This document shows positions 1 through 5,394 of a stretch of DNA of 8,024 nucleotides, piece by piece (the stretch's first letter is position 1; each line of letters starts with the position of its first letter). The translations under genes and the position numbers were made by a program. The DNA is taken from the NCBI GenBank assembly GCA_028709405.1, contig JAQVXB010000022.1, positions 1 through 8,024 of the forward strand, in the 5' to 3' direction. Origin of the DNA: Candidatus Shapirobacteria bacterium. Lineage in GTDB: Bacteria > Patescibacteriota > Microgenomatia > UBA12405. The notes beneath the pieces were generated by a model. That model did not search any database. It saw only the letters and a list, made by a program, of their open reading frames with translations, and was not told the origin of the DNA.

Positions 1-22
1 CTTATTACTCACCCGTTTGCCG

Positions 23-130
23 CTAAACTTATTATTTACACAAAATCCCTCTCTCCGATAAATCGGAGTTTCTCCCTTTGAAGAAAGAGAGATTTTTATT
101 TAGAGAGATACTTAGTGTAAACAACAAATC
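23..130 (-). other. Expanded V1 / helix 6 region of the 16S rRNA
   Basis: Between the conserved GTCGAGCGG block (139-131) and the CGGCAAACGGG block (22-12) there are 108 nt; my count for E. coli is about 36. The extra RNA can fold as a long branched arm: TTTACAC/GTGTAAA closes it, an AAAATC-CTCTCT type stem follows, and a CTCCGAT/ATCGGAG hairpin (plus-strand 53-68) and a small CTTT/AAAG hairpin branch inside. The arm carries sequence shared with the palindromic repeat at 6541-6577. Insertions in CPR 16S genes are known; whether this one is kept in the mature rRNA cannot be seen. Confidence 0.85.
40..81 (+). repeat. Repeat-like segment within 16S V1, related to 6541-6577
   Basis: Plus-strand 40-52 (ACAAAATCCCTCT) is identical to 6541-6553, and 71-81 (TCTCCCTTTGA) is identical to 6557-6567, in the same order. 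The copy here has an extra palindrome (CTCCGATAAATCGGAG, 53-68) between the two blocks. The element is antisense to the rRNA. Two colinear exact blocks make coincidence unlikely, but this copy is diverged and its right half (from 82) no longer matches. Repeat-derived origin is inference. Confidence 0.55.
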
Positions 131-203
131 CCGCTCGACTTGCATGTCTTAGGCACATCGCCAGCGTTCACCCTGAGCCACGATCAAACTCTTAGTACTA
201 ACA

Positions 204-246
204 TTTCGAATAAATTCGAAAGTGATTGGTTTTTAAAAAATCAATC
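204..246 (-). other. Two hairpins in the 16S leader just before the mature end
   Basis: Plus-strand 204-210 TTTCGAA and 215-221 TTCGAAA form a perfect 7-bp stem with a 4-nt loop, only a few bases from the inferred mature 5' end. Next to it GATTG (224-228) and CAATC (242-246) flank T and A runs and form a second stem. Such structures often guide rRNA processing or precursor folding. The usual processing stem pairs the leader with sequence beyond the 16S 3' end, which is outside the window, so the role is a guess. Confidence 0.5.
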
Positions 247-315
247 GGAAAAAAAATTTTTTTGAAATTCTTTCTGGTACTAGCAGCTTCTGGCTCTAAA
301 CGAATGTGAACTTAA

Positions 316-327
316 TTTCAAAGAACA
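316..327 (-). promoter_or_regulatory. boxA-like antitermination element of the rRNA leader
   Basis: The minus strand reads TGTTCTTTGAAA, very close to the bacterial rRNA boxA (TGCTCTTTAACA in E. coli; TGTTCTTTGAAA-type in many other bacteria). It lies about 20 nt downstream of the predicted start and about 115 nt before the 16S, the expected place for NusB/NusE-dependent antitermination. Confidence 0.75.
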
Positions 328-355
328 TTTTTGCCTTCATTCAGACAGTGAGGTT

Positions 356-384
356 ATTATATAGCACTAATTTAAAATTTGCAC
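356..384 (-). promoter_or_regulatory. Probable rRNA operon promoter
   Basis: A perfect TATAAT (plus 361-356) lies on the minus strand upstream of boxA, within TGCTATATAAT, which may act as an extended -10. With a 17-nt AT-rich spacer the -35 would be GTGCAA at 384-379, a poor match to TTGACA, touching the recF stop codon. The predicted start is near 349, giving a leader of about 150 nt. The -10 is convincing; the -35 is weak. Confidence 0.6.
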
Positions 385-1457
385 TAGGTAAGTTGAATTA
401 CTTTAGCTTGGAATAAAATATTGACACTTTCTGGTTCGGCAGTGGTAAAAATGGTTTGGTAATTTTGACATAAAGACACAACTAATTTTTGATGGTCAGG
501 ATCGAGTTCGGAAAAGATATCGTCTAATAATAAAACTGGCTTGTCGTGATAAGTCTTCTCCAAATAATTAATCTGGGCTAATCTTATAGCTAAAACAGCT
601 AGACGTTGTTGTCCCCGACTGCCCCAAAAAGCTAAATTTTTATCTTCGGTTAAAAAAGTGTCGTTATTAAAACTAAAATCATCACGATGAATTCCGATTT
701 GAGTACAGCCACGCTGGAGATCTAATTGATAAATTTTTTCCAACCTATCTTCATTTAAGATTGAAGGGTGATAATTTAGAGAAATAAGTTTAATTTGATC
801 ATCGGGATGGTTACTAAAAAAAGAATTGGCTGATTTAAAAAAGGAAAAGCGAAAATCACTAATAATTTTGGCATTTTTAATAAGAGTTTGATCCCAATAA
901 AAAAGTTCTGATTTTGAAGATTGACCATCCCTAACTTGATCAAGAAGTTCATTTCGGTGTTTTAAGGCTCGATTGTATTGAGATAAGGCCTGAGCATAGC
1001 GCCATTCGGTTTGAAGAAAAATTTCATCTAAAAATTCACGACGACGAGTGGGAGAACCGGCAACTAAACGAATATCGTCGGGATGAAAGATAACTGTTTT
1101 AAAAATACCAATGTATTTTTTTCTAGTTTTTTCAACTTTTTCAATTAAAAATTTTCGGGAAACAGTCTTACTATTGCCGGTTTGATCCTTTATCAATTTA
1201 ATTTCGATTTCGTTTGTTTCATTTTTATTGTTGATAATTTTTGCCCTAATTGAGGTAAAAAAATCGTTCCAATTAATTAATTTTGATTGAGAAGAAGACC
1301 TAAAACTTTTGCCGGCAGCGAGAAGAAAAATAGCTTCAAGTATATTGGTTTTGCCAGAACCGTTGGGACCAATAATTAAATTTAATTTGGGATCAAATTC
1401 TAAAAGTTGTTGGGTGTGAGAACGAAAGTTTTGAAGGATAAGTTTGGAAAGATACAC
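384..1457 (-). CDS. recF: DNA replication/repair protein RecF
   Basis: RecF is a cytoplasmic SMC/ABC-type ATPase that, with RecO and RecR, loads RecA on gapped DNA. The N-terminus has the family form (MYLSKLILQNFRSH), then Walker A GPNGSGKT at residues 30-37, HRDDF at 257-261, the ABC signature SRGQQRL at 280-286 and Walker B VLLLDD with FSELD at 308-319. At 357 residues it is full length. The start is GTG: it gives the standard RecF N-terminus and no ATG lies nearby. No Shine-Dalgarno is present; an extended -10 box ends 6 nt before the GTG, suggesting a leaderless transcript. The gene lies 18 nt after the HD-domain gene, so read-through is also possible, and its stop touches the rRNA promoter. 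recF is often beside dnaA/dnaN; here it precedes the rRNA operon. Confidence 0.97.
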   Translation of the reverse strand: MYLSKLILQNFRSHTQQLLEFDPKLNLIIGPNGSGKTNILEAIFLLAAGKSFRSSSQSKLINWNDFFTSIRAKIINNKNETNEIEIKLIKDQTGNSKTVSRKFLIEKVEKTRKKYIGIFKTVIFHPDDIRLVAGSPTRRREFLDEIFLQTEWRYAQALSQYNRALKHRNELLDQVRDGQSSKSELFYWDQTLIKNAKIISDFRFSFFKSANSFFSNHPDDQIKLISLNYHPSILNEDRLEKIYQLDLQRGCTQIGIHRDDFSFNNDTFLTEDKNLAFWGSRGQQRLAVLAIRLAQINYLEKTYHDKPVLLLDDIFSELDPDHQKLVVSLCQNYQTIFTTAEPESVNILFQAKVIQLT

Positions 1458-1463
1458 AGGATT

Positions 1464-1472
1464 ATTGTACCA
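1464..1472 (-). promoter_or_regulatory. Extended -10 box upstream of recF
   Basis: The minus strand reads TGGTACAAT, then AATCCT, then the GTG start of recF. This is a TGn extended -10 with a one-mismatch hexamer, placed so that transcription would start at or next to the GTG. It fits in the 18-nt gap after the upstream gene. No clear -35 was identified. Confidence 0.45.
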
Positions 1473-1475
1473 ATT

Positions 1476-2357
1476 CTACAAAGACTTAAAAAGTTCTTTC
1501 TTTTTATCTAAAAAATCCTCATAGATATGTTGATAGCTATATTCTGGCTGGTTATATTGTTTAAAGTAATTATTATCAAAATAATTAAAAATTTTTTGTT
1601 TATCTGATTGGTTGTCTATACCTTTAAAAACAATTTCTAATTGAGAAAATTGTTTTTCAATAGTTTTTGAAATAATTTTATCCGGATCAGCAGGTAAATT
1701 ATCTTGAGTAAAAATTTCATTTAGACGTTTTTTAGAATATACATTTTTTAAACCAAAATAATCACCCTCTAGCATGTCTATAAATTTAACCAAATGAGAT
1801 TCTTTGTCAAAATGATTTTCGTGTCGAGCATTATAATTTTTATATAATCTACAAATTTTAGCTCGATTGGATAGTAAATCTTTATCCTTAATTAATCTTA
1901 AAACACAGCCCGTAAAAACTCTTGGTTCAAGATCTTTAATCTTAGAGACATAATCATCAATTTCTGAACCATGATACAAACACATATCGTCGGTGACAAT
2001 TTCTCCACCATCATGGGCTAGAATCATAATTTCAACATCATCAAAATTAATAGAATTAATATTTAGTTTTTTTAAACTATGACTAATTTTCAACATTTCC
2101 AAAGTATGCTGATAATCATTGTCATAAATTGGACTGTCGTTGTGATGATATAAATGATTCTTCCAACGTTTTACATCTTTTAAACAATTTAAATAAATAT
2201 TAAGAGGTTTAATCATGGGCATTAAAAATGCTTTATTATTGTCGGATATATTAGAAAAAACTTCACTACAATCAAATTGTCGATATTCTGGAGTTAGTAT
2301 CAAATAATCAAGAGTATTTATTCTTTCTTGAATTTGGGGAATTTCCTTGATGTTCAC
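1476..2357 (-). CDS. HD-domain protein (possible phosphohydrolase/nucleotidase)
   Basis: The 293-residue protein carries the HD-superfamily metal motif spread as expected: H84 (DYQHTLEM), H115-D116 (ILAHDGGEIVTDD) with E119, and D194 (KFIDMLEGD). The HDxxE..TDD form recalls the HD_3/YfbR-like group, which includes 5'-deoxynucleotidases, but overall similarity looks low and substrate cannot be assigned. No signal peptide or membrane segment is seen, so it is probably cytoplasmic. The start is GTG with no Shine-Dalgarno and no upstream in-frame ATG before the previous gene; the next Met codons are near residue 46, still before the first metal ligand. It lies between a dGTPase-like HD protein and recF, hinting at a nucleotide-pool role (inference). 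The C-terminal third is lysine/aromatic-rich and unassigned. Confidence 0.8.
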   Translation of the reverse strand: MNIKEIPQIQERINTLDYLILTPEYRQFDCSEVFSNISDNNKAFLMPMIKPLNIYLNCLKDVKRWKNHLYHHNDSPIYDNDYQHTLEMLKISHSLKKLNINSINFDDVEIMILAHDGGEIVTDDMCLYHGSEIDDYVSKIKDLEPRVFTGCVLRLIKDKDLLSNRAKICRLYKNYNARHENHFDKESHLVKFIDMLEGDYFGLKNVYSKKRLNEIFTQDNLPADPDKIISKTIEKQFSQLEIVFKGIDNQSDKQKIFNYFDNNYFKQYNQPEYSYQHIYEDFLDKKKELFKSL

Positions 2358-2388
2358 GAAAAAAGTTTAAAAAACAATAATAAGACGG

Positions 2389-2417
2389 ATTATACAATAA
2401 AAATTTTATTATAGGAA
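2389..2417 (-). promoter_or_regulatory. Candidate promoter of the HD-domain gene
   Basis: On the minus strand a perfect TATAAT (plus 2394-2389) lies about 30 nt before the GTG start, predicting a leader of about 25 nt. With a 17-nt spacer the -35 would be TTCCTA, a poor match. A second TATAAT lies at plus 2413-2408. In such AT-rich sequence TATAAT can occur by chance. Confidence 0.4.
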
Positions 2418-2430
2418 TAATAAAAAATAT

Positions 2431-3549
2431 TTAGATGGCAATTTTCTGTTTTAATTTCAAAACTAAATTACTATAAGTTTGACCTTCAAGAACACCACTT
2501 TTAATTATTTCTCCGACACCAAGATTGACGATATCATCCATATTTATATTTTTAGAACTAATGATTTTTTCATAAAGGATTTTTAATTCCCTGTCGGTTA
2601 TAAGAGCAGTGATTAAAATTGGATCATAATTTTTTATTTTGGAGACTTCTTTAATGACTGACCTAATTATTTCTTTTAAAAGATCTGAATCTAATTCTTC
2701 ATAGTGAATATACATATATTTTTTTAATTCCAAAAAATTTTTAGCAACTTGGGAATCTTTAAAACTAACATAACCCTTTTGGGCACTTTCCTCGACAAGA
2801 GCATTAATACATAAACTAACTTTAGATTGTTGATCACTATATACAGAGGGGTCACAAGGGAAAATAGAATCAATTTTTTTTAAATCGGTTGATGATAGTT
2901 TATTGATACGATGAAGATCATTAATGTCAGAAAAAACATAAGCAATTTTGTCACTATACATGGCTAAATTATATTCATCAACAGTACTACTGGTCGATAA
3001 TTCACCTGACCCGCGGGAATGATTAAGAATACCTTCAATGGTTTGTTTAGTTAAACTTAAACCGTGGCCATTTCTTTCGATAAAAACAGCAATGATGGCA
3101 CTAAAAATTTCATGTCTGAAAGTTGAACCAAACTCTTGAGAAACAGTTTCAAACATATGACCGGCTGGAGCGTGACCAATATCGTGACCATCACAAATAG
3201 CTTTAACCAAATTAGTATTTAATCCCAAAATATCACTGGCAATCATGGCGGGGTTACCAACTTCCATAGTGTGGGTAGAACGAACCCTAATATGAGGATT
3301 GTCGGGATAAAAAATGACTTGGGTTTTGGAACCAAGTCGACGATAGGCCCGACTATCGGCAATTTTTACTTGATCAATTATAAAAGGATCGACAACTCCT
3401 TCGAAATAAGAAACATATTGATCGGATATTTTTTTGTCGCCTAAAATTCTAATGATAGGAGAATTTTTAAAATCAAAACGTTTATAATTTAAAGCACCTT
3501 TATATTTTAGGAGTGGAGAAATATTTAGAGAAGAACTTTTTTTGGACAT
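2431..3549 (-). CDS. dGTPase-like HD deoxynucleoside triphosphate triphosphohydrolase
   Basis: This family hydrolyses dNTPs to deoxynucleosides and triphosphate in the cytoplasm. The signature runs in order: SRAYRRLGSKTQV at about 66-78 (family: SRxFRRLxxKTQV), H93 in RSTHTMEVG, H122-D123 in GHDIGHAPAGH, FRHE at 144-147, and D200 in YSDKIAYVFSDIND (family: DDIAYxxxDxxD). All HD metal ligands are present. The 372-residue length fits the shorter bacterial members, and the C-terminal part is divergent. The ATG start leaves only 4 nt after the tRNA-Tyr gene, so there is no room for a normal leader or Shine-Dalgarno; expression must come from the tRNA transcript. The substrate (dGTP or any dNTP) cannot be told. 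Confidence is high for family, moderate for activity. Confidence 0.88.
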   Translation of the reverse strand: MSKKSSSLNISPLLKYKGALNYKRFDFKNSPIIRILGDKKISDQYVSYFEGVVDPFIIDQVKIADSRAYRRLGSKTQVIFYPDNPHIRVRSTHTMEVGNPAMIASDILGLNTNLVKAICDGHDIGHAPAGHMFETVSQEFGSTFRHEIFSAIIAVFIERNGHGLSLTKQTIEGILNHSRGSGELSTSSTVDEYNLAMYSDKIAYVFSDINDLHRINKLSSTDLKKIDSIFPCDPSVYSDQQSKVSLCINALVEESAQKGYVSFKDSQVAKNFLELKKYMYIHYEELDSDLLKEIIRSVIKEVSKIKNYDPILITALITDRELKILYEKIISSKNINMDDIVNLGVGEIIKSGVLEGQTYSNLVLKLKQKIAI

Positions 3550-3553
3550 TTAG

Positions 3554-3625
3554 TCCAGCAGGTAGGAGTTGAACCTACTTTACATGGTTTTACAGACCAT
3601 TGCCTAACCGTCCGGCTCCTGCTGG
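3554..3625 (-). tRNA. tRNA-Tyr (anticodon GUA), class I with archaeal-type acceptor
   Basis: A complete 72-nt cloverleaf is on the minus strand: acceptor CCAGCAG/CTGCTGG (7 bp), D-stem GCC/GGC, anticodon stem ATGGT/ACCAT with loop CTGTAAA (GTA, tyrosine), T-stem GTAGG/CCTAC with loop TTCAACT. The discriminator is A73 and CCA is not encoded. The variable loop is only 5 nt (GTAAA), whereas bacterial tRNA-Tyr normally has a long arm. The first pair is C1-G72, the archaeal/eukaryal tyrosine identity, not bacterial G1-C72. Position 8 is G rather than U, and 14 is G rather than A by my alignment. The D-arm and anticodon arm resemble bacterial tRNA-Cys/Gln bodies. The dGTPase-like gene starts 4 nt downstream. 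Confidence 0.93.
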
Positions 3626-3639
3626 TTTTAATGCTCGTT

Positions 3640-3648
3640 ATTATAACA
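3640..3648 (-). promoter_or_regulatory. Extended -10 promoter of tRNA-Tyr and the dGTPase-like gene
   Basis: The minus strand reads TGTTATAAT, a perfect extended -10, placing the transcription start about 7-8 nt before the mature tRNA 5' end. With a 17-nt spacer the -35 would be GGGACT, a weak match, as is common with extended -10 promoters. It is the only evident promoter for the tRNA-dGTPase unit. Confidence 0.6.
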
Positions 3649-3667
3649 AAATAATCTTACAAAGTCC

Positions 3668-3701
3668 CTTATAAAATTAAAAAATTAACTAATTTTATAA
3701 G
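3668..3701 (-). repeat. 12-bp AT-rich inverted repeat over the kinase stop codon
   Basis: Arms 3668-3679 (CTTATAAAATTA) and 3690-3701 are perfect reverse complements with a 10-nt loop containing the TAA stop of the kinase-like gene. It separates that gene from the next promoter on the same strand. It may act as a weak terminator or 3'-end stabiliser, but the stem is almost all A-T and no T-tract follows on the minus strand. Confidence 0.4.
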
Positions 3702-4545
3702 TATTTTTGATTATAGAAGCAATTTGATCGATATTATTATCGACAACAAAAAAACAAATATTGCCGCCATTTTTATTAATATCTATAAGTGATTCGAATT
3801 CATCTATTTGTCTTTGACCTAAAGTATTGTCAATAGAATCTAAAAAATTACCATTAGTTTCTATTGATCTTTTGGCTAATCTAGTGGCCAGATGAAGAAT
3901 TATTGGTTGAGGAGGAAGAATATAATTAATTGAAAAATAGGTTGATTTTCTATCTTTTTCAAGTGATTGTTGAATCTTAAAAAGAGTGTCAGGGTTTTCT
4001 TCAATAATAGCCATTTTTGATTGACTAAAAGTATTTTCTAAACTTTTTTTTTCAACTCCATAAAAACCACGACCAGGTCGAGGAGTAACACTTAAAAATT
4101 CATGACAAGCTTCCATCTTATGAAAAATTGAATCGTTAACAAAGTGATAATGGAGATTATCTATTTCATATGACCGTGGTGGTCTGGTAGTGGTATTTAA
4201 CACTTTTGGTAGATTTAAAGATTCAACTAAAGATCCTTTACCACAAGCGCCAGGACCGGCAATTCCAATTACAATTCTATTTTTAGAACTTTTTTCAAGG
4301 TCGTTTTTTACTTTTTCAAAAGTAATCTGATGAAGTTTAGTTGGTAATGTTTCTAAACTAGAATTGTCAAGATTAAAGGCTAATTTAATTCTAGTAAGAG
4401 CATTGTTCCAGTTACCAAGAATAGGAACTAACTGTTCTTGATGCCTCTCAACCAAATTTATTGCTTGGGTGGGGTAGGTTTGGTTAGTTCTAAAATAATT
4501 GAGGTCTTGTTTGAAAATATCTACTTCTTTTTTTATTTTTTCCAT
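3685..4545 (-). CDS. Guanylate-kinase-like NMP kinase with an extra N-terminal region
   Basis: The C-terminal two thirds match the guanylate kinase fold: P-loop GPGACGKGS at 97-105, GMP-binding TTTRPPRSYEID at 118-129, LHYHFV at 131-136, GFYGV at 160-164 (family: xxYGT) and ILPP at 209-212. The P-loop ends GKGS, as in adenylate kinases (GKGT), rather than the usual GKS/T of guanylate kinases. About 90 charged, helical-looking residues precede the kinase domain and are not recognised; guanylate kinases are normally about 200 residues, this is 286. The likely reaction is phosphorylation of a nucleoside monophosphate in the cytoplasm, substrate uncertain. The ATG start follows a TATAAT by 11 nt, so the mRNA would have a leader of about 5 nt. 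It diverges from xth. It may be a paralogue rather than the housekeeping Gmk. Confidence 0.75.
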   Translation of the reverse strand: MEKIKKEVDIFKQDLNYFRTNQTYPTQAINLVERHQEQLVPILGNWNNALTRIKLAFNLDNSSLETLPTKLHQITFEKVKNDLEKSSKNRIVIGIAGPGACGKGSLVESLNLPKVLNTTTRPPRSYEIDNLHYHFVNDSIFHKMEACHEFLSVTPRPGRGFYGVEKKSLENTFSQSKMAIIEENPDTLFKIQQSLEKDRKSTYFSINYILPPQPIILHLATRLAKRSIETNGNFLDSIDNTLGQRQIDEFESLIDINKNGGNICFFVVDNNIDQIASIIKNTYKIS

Positions 4546-4556
4546 GACTGACCTTT

Positions 4557-4562
4557 ATTATA
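4557..4562 (-). promoter_or_regulatory. -10 box of the kinase-like gene
   Basis: Perfect TATAAT on the minus strand, 11 nt upstream of the ATG, within the 47-nt divergent gap shared with xth. The predicted start lies about 5 nt before the ATG, so the AAAGG between them would probably not be in the message. No convincing -35 is seen. Confidence 0.5.
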
Positions 4563-4576
4563 CCTAACTTTTAGTT

Positions 4577-4582
4577 TAAAAT
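4577..4582 (+). promoter_or_regulatory. Candidate -10 box of xth
   Basis: TAAAAT lies 10 nt before the xth ATG, predicting a leader of about 4 nt. AAGG sits 2 nt from the ATG, too close for a normal Shine-Dalgarno. No clear -35. AT-rich context lowers confidence. Confidence 0.35.
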
Positions 4583-4592
4583 TAATTAAGGT

Positions 4593-5366
4593 ATGGAAAA
4601 GATAAAAATTATATCTTGGAATTTGGCAGGAATGAGAGCTGCAGTAAGAAAGGGTTTGTGGCATAAAATGAAAGAAATTGATGCAGAAATATATTGTTTT
4701 CAGGAAGTAAAGGCTAGACCAGAACAGGTGGAGTTGGGTTTTGAATATCCTAGCAGTTACCATAATTATTGGAATCCAGCAGAAAAAGCAGGATATTCTG
4801 GAGTGGCAACTTTTAGTAAAATTGAACCTAAAAGTGTGGTAATTGGCGATAGAACTAATGATTGGGATGATGAGGGTCGGGTGCTTATTACTAAATTTGA
4901 TGAATTTACTTTATTGAATGTTTATTTTCCGAATGGAAAAAGAGACAAGGGTAGACTAGATTATAAAATGAAATTTTATGAATATTTTTTGAAATATATT
5001 AATAAATTAAGGGAAAATGGTGAAAAAATTATTTTTTGTGGTGATGTAAATACGGCTCATAAAGCAATAGATTTGGCCAGACCTAAGGATAATGAAATGG
5101 TTTCTGGGTTTTTGGAAATTGAAAGAAAATGGATTGATAAAGTAATTAGAAATGGTTATGTTGATACATTTAGAATGTTTGATAAAGAAAGTGGAAATTA
5201 TTCTTGGTGGAGTCAAAGAAGCGGAGCTAAAAAAAGAAATGTGGGCTGGAGAATTGACTATTTTTTTGTAGATAAATCTTTAAAAGACAAGGTAAAATCG
5301 GCATTTATTATGCCAGAGGTGGAAGGGTCAGATCATTGCCCAGTGGGAATCACACTAGAACTATAG
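4593..5366 (+). CDS. xth: Exodeoxyribonuclease III (AP endonuclease)
   Basis: This Mg-dependent base-excision-repair nuclease cuts abasic sites and trims 3' ends. All hallmark residues of the exonuclease/endonuclease/phosphatase fold are visible: N10 in SWNLAG, E38 in FQEVKA, GYSGVA at 67-72, Y111 in NVYFPNG, D151 and N153 in GDVNTAH, D222 in GWRIDYFFV, and D247-H248 in GSDHCPV. At 257 residues it is full length and ends in the usual PVGITLEL-type strand. The ATG start gives the standard N-terminus (MEKIKIISWN). It diverges from the kinase-like gene across 47 nt and converges on the metallopeptidase gene; its TAG stop is part of an octamer repeat. The gene symbol is by family; some bacteria call the same protein ExoA or XthA. 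Confidence 0.96.
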   Translation: MEKIKIISWNLAGMRAAVRKGLWHKMKEIDAEIYCFQEVKARPEQVELGFEYPSSYHNYWNPAEKAGYSGVATFSKIEPKSVVIGDRTNDWDDEGRVLITKFDEFTLLNVYFPNGKRDKGRLDYKMKFYEYFLKYINKLRENGEKIIFCGDVNTAHKAIDLARPKDNEMVSGFLEIERKWIDKVIRNGYVDTFRMFDKESGNYSWWSQRSGAKKRNVGWRIDYFFVDKSLKDKVKSAFIMPEVEGSDHCPVGITLEL

Positions 5367-5394
5367 AGCGTTAGAACTTTAGTGCTTTAGTTAG
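5363..5394. repeat. Octamer (TTAG+4) tandem repeat between convergent genes
   Basis: Four 8-bp units lie in tandem: ATAGAGCG, TTAGAACT, TTAGTGCT, TTAGTTAG. They fill the gap between xth and the convergent metallopeptidase gene and supply both stop codons (TAG at 5364-5366; TAA read from TTA at 5391-5393). The 19-nt core TAGAGCGTTAGAACTTTAG (5364-5382) recurs exactly at 7616-7634. Confidence 0.75.

Larger units (their letters stand above)
1..199 (-). rRNA. rrs: 16S ribosomal RNA, 5' end (partial)
   Basis: This is the 5' end of a small-subunit rRNA on the minus strand, running off the left edge. On that strand positions 192-173 match the 27F region (AGAGTTTGATCGTGGCTCAG). Family-typical blocks follow: GAACGCTGGCG, GCCTAAGACATGCAAGTCGA and, near the edge, ACGGGTGAGTAA. 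Aligning with E. coli numbering (position 8 at 192) puts the mature 5' end near 199. The base at 181 is G where the usual 27F primer has A or C. The V1 region is about 70 nt longer than in E. coli and is listed separately. Identity as 16S is certain; the exact processed end is inferred. Confidence 0.97.

Noticed and set aside
249..264. Intrinsic terminator in the rRNA leader (A-run/T-run)
   Set aside because: The A8/T7 tract has no GC stem and lies between the rRNA promoter/boxA and the 16S, where a terminator would be harmful.
384..1457. Replication origin near recF
   Set aside because: No DnaA-box cluster, dnaA or dnaN is visible; recF alone is not enough.
4533..4763. Minus-strand open frame across the kinase/xth divergent gap
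   Set aside because: It is antisense to the start of xth, has no recognisable motif and its composition reflects the opposite strand of a clear gene.
5007..5216. Minus-strand open frame inside xth
   Set aside because: Entirely antisense to well-conserved ExoIII motifs; a shadow.
5363..5394. CRISPR-like array
   Set aside because: Units are 8 bp with no spacers of CRISPR length, and no cas genes are present.
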